Positions 22,640-30,880 of a DNA stretch of 34,471 nucleotides are shown piece after piece (position 1 is the first letter of the stretch; every line of letters starts with the position of its first letter). Position numbers and translations under genes: made by a program. The DNA comes from Microseira wollei NIES-4236 (GTDB lineage: Bacteria; Cyanobacteriota; Cyanobacteriia; Cyanobacteriales; Aerosakkonemataceae): positions 1-34,471 of the forward strand of contig NZ_BLAY01000108.1 of the NCBI RefSeq assembly GCF_020521235.1. The letters run 5' to 3'. The notes beneath the pieces were generated by a model. It worked only from the letters and a program-made list of their open reading frames with translations, had not been told where the DNA came from and did not search any database.

Positions 22640-23385
22640 TTTTTCTCAGGATTTTGTTGTTGTTCCGGTTGTTTCCATTCTGATAAAGGTCGATTCACGG
22701 CATTTTCAAAATTGTTGGATATTACAAGTATTTGTGGCGATTGATTCCCTTGAGCGGTTGGATCGGCGATCGCATACACAGAAGTGTTGTTAAAATTAGG
22801 CTTACCCAAAATTAGTTGATGGGTTTTGCCGTTATTTAGCTTCACATCTATCGTCGCTTGGGGTTGATTTAAACCATAGTCGATGCGCGGATCGATTGTA
22901 ATCCGATCGCCTTTCCCTTTCACCATCTGATCCAGCAAAAACACAACATATGCCTCATTCGCCGGAACTTTGGTTAAATTCGTCTCTGGTGGCGGTGCAA
23001 TTGGCGTTGCTTGTGGAGTGGGAGTTGGGGGGGTAGCGAGCGCTACTGGTGTTTGAGTGGGATTTGGGGGGGTAGCGATTGCTACTGGTGTTTGAGTTGG
23101 CGTGGGAGTGGGAGTTGATTTTGCCATTTCCAGTACCGTCATCAACCATTTTGGTTGAGTTGAATTACCCGATGGTGGCTGACTGTTACGCTCAAATAAA
23201 AGCGTTTTATCCTTAGTTTTTAAGGTAACAGATTGAACGTCATTTTCTTGAAAATCAAACAGTTTATTTTCAAGAGCTTTTGTTGCTTCTCGCTGAGGTC
23301 TGCCTTCAATTTCGTATACATATACGATACCACCTAAAAGTATCGCCGCGAGAATTAGAATCCAAGTAGACTGCTGCAACTTCAT
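22636..23385 (-). CDS. DUF4340 domain protein (ABC-exporter-associated)
   Basis: Membrane-anchored protein of 249 aa. The N-terminal helix WILILAAILLGGIVYVYEIE (about 8-27) is followed by a beta-rich DUF4340 body (FDFQENDVQSVTLKTKDKTL; later DYGLNQPQATIDVKLNNGK, HQLILGKPN). The body is split by a Thr/Pro/Ala-rich insert (about 92-135, with TQTPVAIATPP-type repeats). It is the last gene of the ABC/GldG operon on the minus strand; this order (ATPase, permease, GldG-like, DUF4340) is conserved in many bacteria. Molecular role unknown. The C-terminus ends inside a palindromic element (22576-22639), so its last residues may be shortened or altered. An 84-bp tandem duplication separates it from gldG. 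Confidence 0.85.
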   Translation of the reverse strand: MKLQQSTWILILAAILLGGIVYVYEIEGRPQREATKALENKLFDFQENDVQSVTLKTKDKTLLFERNSQPPSGNSTQPKWLMTVLEMAKSTPTPTPTQTPVAIATPPNPTQTPVALATPPTPTPQATPIAPPPETNLTKVPANEAYVVFLLDQMVKGKGDRITIDPRIDYGLNQPQATIDVKLNNGKTHQLILGKPNFNNTSVYAIADPTAQGNQSPQILVISNNFENAVNRPLSEWKQPEQQQNPEKK

Positions 23386-23416
23386 AATTCAAATTCATCA
23401 ATCCAAAATCCAAAAT

Positions 23417-23584
23417 CTGCATTCCCAGGCAGGAGCCTGAAATCTGCATTCCCAGGCAGGAGCCTGGGAACGAGGGACGAGGGCATCCAAAATCCAAAAT
23501 CTGCATTTTCAGGCAGGAGCCTGAAATCTGCATTCCCAGGCAGGAGCCTGGGAACGAGGGACGAATCTGCAATCTCAAATCTCA
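23417..23584. repeat. 84-bp tandem duplication containing CCCAGGC-AGGA-GCCTGGG hairpins
   Basis: CTGCATTCCCAGGCAGGAGC begins at 23417, 23444, 23501 (variant TTTTC) and 23528. The spacings 27 and 84 show one unit of 84 bp repeated twice, each holding two hairpin motifs. The second hairpin in each unit is the perfect CCCAGGCAGGAGCCTGGG. It lies between two genes of one operon (gldG-like and DUF4340), so it may influence the relative expression of the last gene. Confidence 0.75.
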
Positions 23585-23588
23585 AATT

Positions 23589-25184
23589 CTACCTCCGTTT
23601 CCACCAAAGTATGCCACCTCCTACAAACCCGATTAAAGGTACGAGCGCAACTGCTATCAAAGCTAATACACTAAATTGCTGGGGTGTTATATTGATGCGG
23701 CGGTTGTTCGCTTGTTTGGGACGAATGGAAAGAGTTTGATCGTCCCTCTGACTCAACCAAGCAACTGAGTTTAGGAAAACATCTCCATTTAATTGCTGTC
23801 CAAATAAACCATCGGTAGCAAAGGAAGAATTTCCGATAACGACTAAGCGAGATTCGGTTTTCGGTTTATCTGATGAGGGAGAGGGGGAAGGTGGGGAAGG
23901 TTGCCCAAATTCTAATTTGCGACTCAGGGCAATTCCTAAATTTAAAGGCCCTTTTATATCTGTATTCGGATCTAATTTTAAGTCCGGGTTTTCTGGATTG
24001 CTTTCTGCCCAAGTTTGGTCATTTGTCAATAGCAATGGCGTTGCATCCACACCAACTGTGGGTATCATCTCAATCCCTCTAGCAAATGGATAAAACGAAT
24101 AACGATTGGCAAAATCTTTCGTAATAGGATGCTCGCCGTATTCTGTGACTAAAGCAGCAGCGGGACCAAACCCTTGTACTTGACGACTGGATGCATTAAT
24201 TACTAAGCGATTATCCAGTTTCACACCCCATTCTTTCAGCAAACTATCCAAACCGGGATTTGTATTCGGATCGACCATTAATAGCAAGCTACCGCCGCGT
24301 CTAAGATAATCTCTTAAAGCGTTAACTTCTGCCTGGAATAGTGCTTGTTTGGGACGTGCTACCACCACCACAGATGCATCGGTTGGAACTTGACCTCGTT
24401 CTGCTAGGTTAAGCGGTTCGCTTTTATAGTTTTTCTCATCTAAAGATTGTACGGCAAGCGATATCGCTTCTTGTCCGGGTTGCAGGGAAAGTTCGCCATG
24501 TCCTTGGAGGAAGTAGACTTTATCGCTGCGATCGCTTTTAATTTGTTGTAAGGCATTCGTCAGCTTGACTTCCGACAAGCGTTCAACTTCGCTAACCAAC
24601 TGCACGAACTTTCTTCTTTCCCCATATTCTAAGTAAACTTGACCCAAATCGGTGACGCCAAACTTTTGAGTTAAGTTCGGTCTAGCATTAGGATCGACAA
24701 ATTCAAAACTGAACTTTGAATTTTGCCTGCGATAATTTTCTAACAATTCCACATCCTGGGAATTTTGATTTGGATTAAATATCCAAACTTTGACCGGGAT
24801 ATTGAAATTCCTTACCAACTGTTGCGACTGGGGTGCGATAGTTAAAACTTGATTTTCGGTTAAGTCCACCCGCGCTGCATTGCGGGCAGCTACAAAGTTA
24901 ATTAGCGCTAAAATTGCTACTACAGCTAGTGTAGCAATCAGCGCGTTAGTTCCTGCTTGAGCGGAACGGCGTCCCCAAAATTGCTGTCCGGGGGAAGTTA
25001 CATCGCCGCTATTTTGTAAGATTGCCCATGCCATGATAACGACAATTCCAGCAACAATCATTCCTAGGGGGACGGGTATCCAAGTGCCTGCGATCGCTCC
25101 AGCGGATAACCCCATTACAATTAATATTGGTCCGCCCCAGAACAGATGTTTTAAATTTTTCCAGTTTTTGGTGATGCTTTTCAT
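23589..25184 (-). CDS. GldG-family ABC exporter auxiliary protein
   Basis: 531 aa with two N-terminal hydrophobic blocks (about 14-58), a third helix (about 77-97, ALIATLAVVAILALINFVAA), a large extracytoplasmic domain, and a C-terminal helix (about 503-527, LALIAVALVPLIGFVGGGIL). The body carries the GldG/ABC_transp_aux pattern: VDLTENQVLTIAPQSQQLVR, FEFVDPNARPNLTQKFGV, VYFLQGHGELSL, LRDYLRRGGSLLLMVDPNTN, and LVVIGNSSFATDGLFG. It partners the ATPase and permease upstream. In Bacteroidetes homologues act in gliding; the cyanobacterial substrate is unknown. The gap to the permease (87 bp) holds heptamer repeats. Confidence 0.9.
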   Translation of the reverse strand: MKSITKNWKNLKHLFWGGPILIVMGLSAGAIAGTWIPVPLGMIVAGIVVIMAWAILQNSGDVTSPGQQFWGRRSAQAGTNALIATLAVVAILALINFVAARNAARVDLTENQVLTIAPQSQQLVRNFNIPVKVWIFNPNQNSQDVELLENYRRQNSKFSFEFVDPNARPNLTQKFGVTDLGQVYLEYGERRKFVQLVSEVERLSEVKLTNALQQIKSDRSDKVYFLQGHGELSLQPGQEAISLAVQSLDEKNYKSEPLNLAERGQVPTDASVVVVARPKQALFQAEVNALRDYLRRGGSLLLMVDPNTNPGLDSLLKEWGVKLDNRLVINASSRQVQGFGPAAALVTEYGEHPITKDFANRYSFYPFARGIEMIPTVGVDATPLLLTNDQTWAESNPENPDLKLDPNTDIKGPLNLGIALSRKLEFGQPSPPSPSPSSDKPKTESRLVVIGNSSFATDGLFGQQLNGDVFLNSVAWLSQRDDQTLSIRPKQANNRRINITPQQFSVLALIAVALVPLIGFVGGGILWWKRR

Positions 25185-25194
25185 GGTTTTGTTA

Positions 25195-25266
25195 ATTGCT
25201 AATTGCTAATTGCTAATTGTTAATAGCCACTCTATATTGCTCTACCATTAGCCATTAGCCATTAGC
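25195..25266. repeat. Heptamer-type repeats (TTGCTAA / TTAGCCA)
   Basis: TTAATTGCTAATTGCTAATT and later ATTAGCCATTAGCCATTAGC run through the gap between gldG and the permease gene. The same heptamer family occurs at 10040-10115 and 34196-34232. Confidence 0.65.
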
Positions 25267-25271
25267 TAATT

Positions 25272-26063
25272 TTACGAACGTTGAAACCGCAATGCTTCAA
25301 TTGATTGCGCGGTAAGAAATATGCCCAAAATAATGTAACTGGCCAACAAAATCAAACTGCTGGTATCTAAAACTCCTTGAATTAGGTTATTGTAATGTTT
25401 CAGCAGTGATAGATGACCTAAAGCATCGCGCATTGGTCCTTGGACGCTTTGGGCAATCAAGTCAATTATCCACAGAAATGCTACTAAAACAAACGTGAAA
25501 ATTGCCGACAGAATTGTACTGTCGGTTAAAGAAGAAACAAACATCCCCAAAGACAAAACGCTGGCAGCGAGTAAAATTAAACCCAAATGCCCTAGCAACG
25601 GGACGGCAGGTGGAACTGGTGGATTAGCGGCACTAAATGCGATCGCTTCGTACACTACCAACGGCACGAGCATTGTCACAAAAAATGTCAGCACTCCCAA
25701 CAATTTGCCTACCGCCACCGCCCAGTTAGTTAACGGCGATGTCGCCAATAATTCTAAAGTACCGCGCTTGCGTTCTTCGGCATAAAGTCCCATCGACAAC
25801 ATTGGCAGGATAAACAAACAAAACGACCCCATCACGCTTAAGAAACCCTTCAAGACTTCGTAAGCAACATCCAAAGGCGGTATATTCTGTCCCTGTTGTT
25901 CTGCTAACGCAACTGTATTAACGATTCCCACCAAAATCTGCAAAAAGAAGATGCCTGATAGAAGCCAGAATACACCTGCGATCGCATATGACAAAGGCGA
26001 TGCAAAATAACTCTGCAACTCTTTACGGTAAATCGCCATAATATTGCCAAAAATTACCCGCAT
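25272..26063 (-). CDS. ABC-2 type permease (GldF-like)
   Basis: Integral membrane subunit of the exporter, 263 aa, with about six membrane helices. The N-terminus MAIYRKELQSYFASPLSYAI is the classic ABC-2 opening (Tyr-Arg-Lys-Glu-Leu). The intracellular coupling segment is YAEERKRGTLELLATSPLTN. The remaining helices are in LGVLTFFVTMLVPLVVYEAI, LGLILLAASVLSLGMFVSSL, STILSAIFTFVLVAFLWIID and ILLASYIILGIFLTA. ATG 26063 follows the ATPase stop TAA with no gap, so the two are co-translated. Confidence 0.93.
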   Translation of the reverse strand: MRVIFGNIMAIYRKELQSYFASPLSYAIAGVFWLLSGIFFLQILVGIVNTVALAEQQGQNIPPLDVAYEVLKGFLSVMGSFCLFILPMLSMGLYAEERKRGTLELLATSPLTNWAVAVGKLLGVLTFFVTMLVPLVVYEAIAFSAANPPVPPAVPLLGHLGLILLAASVLSLGMFVSSLTDSTILSAIFTFVLVAFLWIIDLIAQSVQGPMRDALGHLSLLKHYNNLIQGVLDTSSLILLASYIILGIFLTAQSIEALRFQRS

Positions 26064-27059
26064 TTAACCCTCGCCTTCCTCTTGTTTATAACTTTCTTCA
26101 CTTGAGGCGTCTGTTTCGACTTTTTCCGTCGTCGTCAATTCTAAAAATACATCTTCTAAACTAGCTGTAGTGCGTCGCATTTCATACAACCCCACCCCCG
26201 CCGATACCAACGCCGCCGCAATTTCTCGCCCCGGTTCGCTTCCCGTTGCTGATACGACGCGAATCAGAGCGCGATTTTCCGATACACTCCCTTGTATCAA
26301 TTCTATCCTGCTTACCCCCGCAATATTACGCAACCGTTCCACAGGGACATCTGCGTCTCCGTCTATTTCTAGTTGGTATCCCGACCCTTCTGCCAACTGC
26401 GCCATTAAACCTTCTGGGGTATTCGTTGCTACAACCTTACCGCGATTGATAATCGTGACGCGGTTACAGGTCATGCTGACTTCGGGCAAAATGTGGGTGG
26501 AAAGGATAATTGTGTGGCTACCGGCGAGGCTTTTAATTAAATTTCGCACCTCGATAATTTGACGCGGATCGAGGCCGACGGTGGGTTCATCTAGAATAAT
26601 CGCAGGCGGGTCGTGAACGATCGCTTGAGCAATTCCCACGCGCTGGCGGAATCCCTTGGAAAGCTTGCGAATCAAGACGCGGCGCTTTTCTTGTAGGTTA
26701 CAGCGCTTAATCGCCCAGTTTACCTGACCTGCGCGATCGCCCGCCGGTACGCCTTTAATCCGCGCCACAAAGAACAAAAACCCCTCTACCGTCATATCGG
26801 GGTACAACGGCGGCGTTTCTGGCAGATAACCGATGCGCTGGCGTACCGCCATCGAATCTTCGTGGACATCGTACCCGGCAATTCTCGCCGTGCCGCTGGT
26901 TGCGGGTAAGTAACCCGTTAAAATTCGCATGGTAGTGGTTTTACCAGCCCCATTTGGTCCCAAAAACCCCACAATTTCACCAGGTTCCACCTTAAAGGTG
27001 ACATCGGCGATCGCAGGGGTCGAACCATAAATTTTACTTAACTGCTCAACTTCGATCAT
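26064..27059 (-). CDS. ABC transporter ATP-binding protein (GldA-like)
   Basis: The ATPase that powers the permease at 25272-26063. At 331 aa it shows Walker A GFLGPNGAGKTTTMRIL (about 32-48), a Q-loop region IGYLPETPPLYPDMT, the ABC signature LSKGFRQRVGIAQAI, Walker B AIILDEPTVGLDP and the switch histidine in TIILSTHILPEV. A C-terminal extension (about 225-331) ends in the usual TTASLEDVFLELTT and a Glu/Ser-rich tail. First gene of the four-gene minus-strand operon. Its promoter should lie in 27060-27235, shared with the divergent hypothetical gene. Confidence 0.94.
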   Translation of the reverse strand: MIEVEQLSKIYGSTPAIADVTFKVEPGEIVGFLGPNGAGKTTTMRILTGYLPATSGTARIAGYDVHEDSMAVRQRIGYLPETPPLYPDMTVEGFLFFVARIKGVPAGDRAGQVNWAIKRCNLQEKRRVLIRKLSKGFRQRVGIAQAIVHDPPAIILDEPTVGLDPRQIIEVRNLIKSLAGSHTIILSTHILPEVSMTCNRVTIINRGKVVATNTPEGLMAQLAEGSGYQLEIDGDADVPVERLRNIAGVSRIELIQGSVSENRALIRVVSATGSEPGREIAAALVSAGVGLYEMRRTTASLEDVFLELTTTEKVETDASSEESYKQEEGEG

Positions 27060-27235
27060 CAGAGTAGGATGAAAAGCTGAACTTGCTTGCAGCTTGATAG
27101 GATATCAAACAATATTAGACCACCATTGTTATGCGTATTTTTCGCGGCTGTGTATTTGGTATGGCAAACATCGGGAGTTGCAATTAAGAGCTACACTACA
27201 AATGCCGGAAAAACGGCAAACCGTGCATTGTATAG

Positions 27236-27946
27236 ATGAGCAAACAGGCTAGAGGCTCAAAATTAGCGCTTGATGTGGCGGCGGATGCAGCTGCATTGCT
27301 GCTGGCTAACTATAGTTTTGACCTTGGACGTTACAAAGCAGCAGAATTAGTTGAGCAGTGGTTAAGCAACTACCCGGCTGAGTGGGTGCTGCTGGCGACG
27401 ATCGAGGCATTGTATCAAGGACGGTACAAAGCCAAATCGGTTGAGCAGATTTTAACGATTTGGACGCGCCGCCAGCAACCGCTGTATCATTTCAACCAAG
27501 AATTTGAACGCCTGATTTGCCGGAAATTACCCGATCATTTGACTTTTCAAGGAACGCTAGGAACGTACAGACAGGAGGCTAGTAACAAAAGCAGCGTTCC
27601 AGCAGAAATTGCTACTGGCAAAACCGACACTGGTAATAAAGAAGCAATCCAGTATGTTAGTCCATTTGATGCCATGTCTGGAGCGAGTTTTGCGATCGCA
27701 CCAAGCAATGTTGAGGCTGCTGAAACAATACCACCCCAGCCCAGCGAACCAAATTTGACCAAAAGTCCCCCCGCAGCGGGTAATGCACCCAGCTTGCCAT
27801 CGCAGCATGGAAAGCTGACTGTCGCACGTAGCTGGGCAACTAAAATTGGCCCCATTGACCAATTTGAGCCAGCAGAGGTTGACTCTCACTTGTATACCAA
27901 GCTGAAAACATTAGCAAACTCTGTTGAGGAGCGGGTGAGCGGGTAA
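27236..27946 (+). CDS. Conserved cyanobacterial hypothetical protein
   Basis: Family not named. Residues about 1-105 form a compact helical domain (DVAADAAALLLANYSFDLGR, YKAAELVEQWLSNYPAEWVL, YKAKSVEQILTIWTRRQQPL, YHFNQEFERLI), reminiscent of proteins found in many cyanobacteria. The rest (105-236) is low-complexity linker with Pro/Ala/Ser runs and a final short helix (SHLYTKLKTLANSVEERV). No signal peptide or membrane helix. Divergent from the ABC operon and convergent with cpcS, with a long hairpin (27979-28045) after it. Confidence 0.75.
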   Translation: MSKQARGSKLALDVAADAAALLLANYSFDLGRYKAAELVEQWLSNYPAEWVLLATIEALYQGRYKAKSVEQILTIWTRRQQPLYHFNQEFERLICRKLPDHLTFQGTLGTYRQEASNKSSVPAEIATGKTDTGNKEAIQYVSPFDAMSGASFAIAPSNVEAAETIPPQPSEPNLTKSPPAAGNAPSLPSQHGKLTVARSWATKIGPIDQFEPAEVDSHLYTKLKTLANSVEERVSG

Positions 27947-27978
27947 AATATAGTCATTTTCAGCCGAATCAATCGAGG

Positions 27979-28045
27979 GTAGGGGCTAAGGCTAAAGAAA
28001 AACTTTGCCCTTAGGGACAAAACTTTCTTTAGCCTTAGCCCCTAC
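27979..28045. terminator. Long GTAGGGGC hairpin between convergent genes
   Basis: The arms GTAGGGGCTAAGGCTAAAGA (plus AA; 27979-28000) and TTTCTTTAGCCTTAGCCCCT (plus AC; 28024-28045) are a perfect 22-bp inverted repeat. The loop itself folds through TTTGCCC and GGGACAAA. It begins 33 nt past the hypothetical gene and 62 nt past the cpcS stop on the other strand, so it can end both transcripts. Its ends match those of 22576-22639, so it is probably also a dispersed mobile palindrome. Confidence 0.7.
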
Positions 28046-28106
28046 CATGTTGTGTTGCTCGTCAAATTGATCGCGATCCCAACAGCCCACTGGCACATCT
28101 GCCCAA

Positions 28107-28664
28107 TTAAGCCTTGGCTGCATCTGCTGCTTGTGCTTGCGGCTGAGCGATTCCCATGCGAATCTCGGAACAGAAAGAAGCGTTGCTGGTGCCATCGGCT
28201 CGCTTGAGGATGCTCGTCCGCAGGCGTAAATTAGGACTGGCAAACCATAGGCGCTCTTCGGTATACATGGTTTCGTCAGAGCTAATCAGCGTCAACGCAT
28301 CATCCTTGCCCAGAATGTAGCGACCGACAATTCCTGGTTTCCCAGCATAGCCGACATCGCGCAGCAACTTACCTTGATTGGGTTGATCTGGATCGGCAAT
28401 GGGTACCAAAACCGAGGAACCGGCTTTTTTGACTTTATCCCATTCCATCGTGCCATCCCAAGTGACGCGAGCGCCGCCCCAAGCTAAAGCTGTATCGATC
28501 TCGTATTGCTGGCACAGCTTGATCGCTGCTGGATCGTCTGCTGATAGAATTTCTATTCTGATTTCCGATTTGCCGCTTTCAGCTTGTTTGAAGGAGAGAT
28601 GGTGACTGGTGCGTTGGGAAAACCATTTACCAGCACTCAGCTGGAAAAACTCTTTAATATCCAT
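28107..28664 (-). CDS. cpcS: Phycobiliprotein lyase, CpcS/CpeS type
   Basis: It attaches phycocyanobilin to cysteine (Cys-84-type site) of phycobiliprotein subunits; lipocalin-like fold, cytoplasmic. At 185 aa it shows the diagnostic opening [20 protein letters not shown], then [18 protein letters not shown] conserved central [15 protein letters not shown], then [40 protein letters not shown] and SFCSEIRMG follow. The tail ([13 protein letters not shown]) is low complexity. The start at 28664 is the family start. Downstream of the HEAT-repeat gene on the same strand (about 170 bp). Whether it serves phycocyanin, allophycocyanin or phycoerythrin cannot be told from sequence alone. Confidence 0.9.
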   Translation of the reverse strand: MDIKEFFQLSAGKWFSQRTSHHLSFKQAESGKSEIRIEILSADDPAAIKLCQQYEIDTALAWGGARVTWDGTMEWDKVKKAGSSVLVPIADPDQPNQGKLLRDVGYAGKPGIVGRYILGKDDALTLISSDETMYTEERLWFASPNLRLRTSILKRADGTSNASFCSEIRMGIAQPQAQAADAAKA

Positions 28665-28725
28665 GAATCAAATTGTCTCGCGCCAATAGTTTTGCTTGCC
28701 ATCCCCATATTAAGGGAGCAGGGGA

Positions 28726-28766
28726 GCGGGTGTGCGGGTGTGCGGGTGTGCAGGTGAGCAGGTGAG
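28726..28766. repeat. 8-bp tandem repeat (GCGGGTGT)
   Basis: Three copies of GCGGGTGT are followed by two of GCAGGTGA in the gap between the HEAT-repeat and cpcS genes. The opposite strand pattern (GCACACCTGCAC) appears near 28812-28825, so the region can fold. No gene. Confidence 0.7.
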
Positions 28767-28835
28767 CTTCAGGAGAACGTACATTCAAATTCCCCTGCCC
28801 CTTTTGCCCCTCTGCACACCTGCACAAGAGCCCTA

Positions 28836-29501
28836 TTATGCTCCCAGACGCTGGAGGGAAATTTTGGCTGCTTCGGCAACTGTGGGATAGCTGTCTTTGA
28901 CCATATATTTTAAGGCGGAGATGCTCTTGGGGCTGTTGAGATGTCCCAGGGCTTCGGCTAGGCGCTGTCGAATCAGCCAATCTTCCGACTGGGCAAAGCG
29001 GAGGATAGCATCAACGGCGTCTACGGCTTTGATTTCACCCAAAGCGGCGATCGCTGCCTGTTGCAATACTACTTCAGAACTGTCTAATGCTCGCACCAGC
29101 ACTTCTAGTGCGCGGGGATCTTTGAGATTTCCTAGGGACACCGCCGCGCTGAAGCGCACCAGCCAATCGGTATCTTCGTAAAAAGCCCGCACCAGCGGCT
29201 CAAACGCACGGATGTCTTCTAAGTATCCCAACGCACCCGCAGCATCGGCGCGAATTCCGTAATCCGGGTCGCGCTCCAGCAATTCGATTAAAATCGGATA
29301 GCATTCTGGGGTGGGTTTTATCCCCAGGGCAAATACTGCCATCGAGCGCACTTGCAGGCTAGAGTCGTTGAGGACTTTTTTGATTAAAGGGACGGCGCTA
29401 TCGGCTGGGACATTCCGCAACATCGCCAGCGCCAACATGCGATCGCGCGACGAATCGCTGTCTAACTGCGCCGATATTTTTTCTAAACTCGGATAATCCA
29501 T
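28836..29501 (-). CDS. HEAT-repeat protein (PBS-lyase-like repeats)
   Basis: 221 aa made almost wholly of about six HEAT/PBS-lyase repeats. Examples are AVPLIKKVLNDSSLQVRSMA, VFALGIKP; DYGIRADAAGALGYLEDIRA; DWLVRFSAAVSLGNLKDPRA; VVLQQAAIAALGEIKAVDAV; and DWLIRQRLAEALGHLNSPKS. Such proteins bind partners, and in cyanobacteria relatives include bilin lyase subunits (CpcE/F) and NblB. Proximity to cpcS on the same strand suggests, but does not prove, a phycobilisome role. The IsrB element ends about 20 bp upstream of its ATG, so its native promoter has probably been displaced; transcripts from isrB could run into it. Confidence 0.88.
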   Translation of the reverse strand: MDYPSLEKISAQLDSDSSRDRMLALAMLRNVPADSAVPLIKKVLNDSSLQVRSMAVFALGIKPTPECYPILIELLERDPDYGIRADAAGALGYLEDIRAFEPLVRAFYEDTDWLVRFSAAVSLGNLKDPRALEVLVRALDSSEVVLQQAAIAALGEIKAVDAVDAILRFAQSEDWLIRQRLAEALGHLNSPKSISALKYMVKDSYPTVAEAAKISLQRLGA

Positions 29502-29517
29502 CTTTTTCTGCGGGGTA

Positions 29518-29544
29518 CTCCACCCTCAGCGAAGCAGGGTGGAG
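29518..29544. repeat. Hairpin at the 3' end of the IsrB element
   Basis: CTCCACCCT and AGGGTGGAG (9 bp) enclose a 9-nt loop. It lies 17 bp before the HEAT gene ATG on the minus strand, and probably represents the element's end. Confidence 0.6.
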
Positions 29545-29556
29545 GGGGATAGCAGG

Positions 29557-29589
29557 TCTAATCTACTGGTTCGATGCCAGTAGATTAGA
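29557..29589 (-). terminator. Perfect stem overlapping the isrB stop
   Basis: TCTAATCTACTGG (29557-29569) and CCAGTAGATTAGA (29577-29589) are a perfect 13-bp inverted repeat that includes the last codons and stop of the isrB reading frame. It lacks a U-run, so it may be an RNA-end structure rather than a true terminator. Confidence 0.45.
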
Positions 29590-30668
29590 CAATCTTTTAG
29601 TTGGTAACACGATTAATCCCGTGTTTCGCCGTACCAACTGAGATTTTTTGGGGCTGAATCGTCCCAATCTACGCCAATCAGCATCACTGACTGACAAAGC
29701 TTTTTCGGTATCGCCACTGCAATACCCAATATCGCCGCTTGGGGTTTTAACTAAATCGCCTTTCCTAAATCCATGCCGCGTCACAGTGCCACCGTATTTT
29801 CTCCTCACTCCTCCCTTGGCAGGAACCATGAGATGAAGTTGGCGACGCGATATTGGGGGGCGACGAATCACCGTAAATGCTGCCGGAGTGATGGCGACAT
29901 TACCTTTCGGGCCCATTGTTTGGCGGTCAATCATGCCATATCGAATCAAAGCGCTACATGCCAAAGCAACACCGTCTACGGCGTGGGTTGCAGGGATTGC
30001 ATCACCCTTAGAATGTTTTTGTTTGTGTAGTCCTACTTGTTGTCTAATGTTTGCAGTCTGCCAACCTTCAACTTGCTTAACTTCGCCGTAATCAGCAAGA
30101 TTTTCTAATTGCCATTTCTGACCAACCATCTCTCTCATGGACTGAATCCTTTATCGCCACGCGCTTTTACTATTTCGTAGGCAAGCAGGCAGGGGTTGGG
30201 GTAAATCAGCGATAACTCGTCAAGCACTCGCAATTCTAATTCGCGGTTGGCACGAATACTTGGTGGAATCTTACATTGACGACGGTTGCCCTTGCGTCGT
30301 TGACGATGTGCGCGTTTTGAGAATGCAATCTTGCGGTTAATCCGCCTGCCTCTACGCCCTCTCCGCATCAGGCGCCGTTGTTCCATGCGTTCTCGCACAA
30401 TTTTGAACGGCAATTGGAGATGAGCTAACCACAGGGTAAACTTTGCGGACTGCACACCAATGCCCGTGTAATTTTTGCCGGGTTCGATACCAACCGCAAT
30501 AGGCTGCGTGTTGGTAGTCCGAGGGCATCTGACTAATTGGACTTGGAAAACACCAAGGTCATTGTACACAACCCGCACTTTCCCCTCTTTGAGCCAACGT
30601 CTAGCCCTACTAGCCTTTGTTGGCATTAATTGTTTGCCTGATGGCGTTAAAACTGGTACTCGTAACAT
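29563..30668 (-). pseudogene. isrB: IsrB (RuvC-only, RRXRR-domain) RNA-guided nickase, frameshifted
   Basis: A relative of IscB that lacks the HNH domain. The first frame (start ATG 30668, MLRVPVLTPSGKQLMPTKAS) carries the RRXRR region, RuvC-I (IAVGIEPGKNYTGIGVQ), the Arg-rich bridge (ERMEQRRLMRRGRRGRRINR) and RuvC-II (YEIVKARGDKGFSP), and stops at 30135. The second frame (ATG 30138, overlapping ATGA) continues MVGQKWQLENL, then RuvC-III (THAVDGVALA) and the conserved RRPPISRRQLHLMVPAKGGV, RRKYGG and GDLVKTPSG. Expected sequence is restored by removing about 5 bases near 30133. RuvC-I has Glu where Asp is usual (GIEPG), so nuclease activity is doubtful even if the frame were restored. Together about 368 codons, normal for IsrB. 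The upstream ATG 30713 adds an unlikely 15-residue lead. Confidence 0.85.
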
Positions 30669-30669
30669 G

Positions 30670-30880
30670 GAGATAATCCTTCGAGTAAAGTTATTAGTCC
30701 CCTCGCCCAACACTGACAGAATGGCTTGGCTTTACCCAACACTGTCGGCAAAACAGTTTGCCGACAAACCAGACTGGGGAAGCATCTGGCAGTACGTGTC
30801 AGTCAGTGTCTCAGTCGGCTAGTCAAACACGTAAGATTTGCCTCTTACAAGCCCCGTCCCTCTATAGGGCGGGGTTATTG
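30670..30880 (-). ncRNA. HEARO/omega RNA of the IsrB element
   Basis: IscB and IsrB use a long structured RNA encoded directly upstream of the gene. Here the minus-strand stretch before ATG 30668 folds at three places: CCCCGCCCTATAGAGGGACG paired ends (30852-30874), TACGTGT...ACACGTA (about 30793-30833) and TGTCGGCAAA...TTTGCCGACA (30743-30766). The decamer CAGTGTTGGG occurs twice on the minus strand. The guide would lie just outside the element, at about 30881-30905. Ends are approximate; assignment rests on position and folding, not on a covariance search. Confidence 0.65.

Noticed and set aside
23306-23585. 90- and 67-aa minus-strand ORFs rich in GSCLGMQISG-type repeats
   Set aside because: Translations of the 84-bp duplication; the periodicity comes from the DNA repeat.
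28836-29501. NblB
   Set aside because: HEAT repeats and length are compatible, but the N-terminus does not match the NblB opening I remember; a generic HEAT-repeat call is safer.
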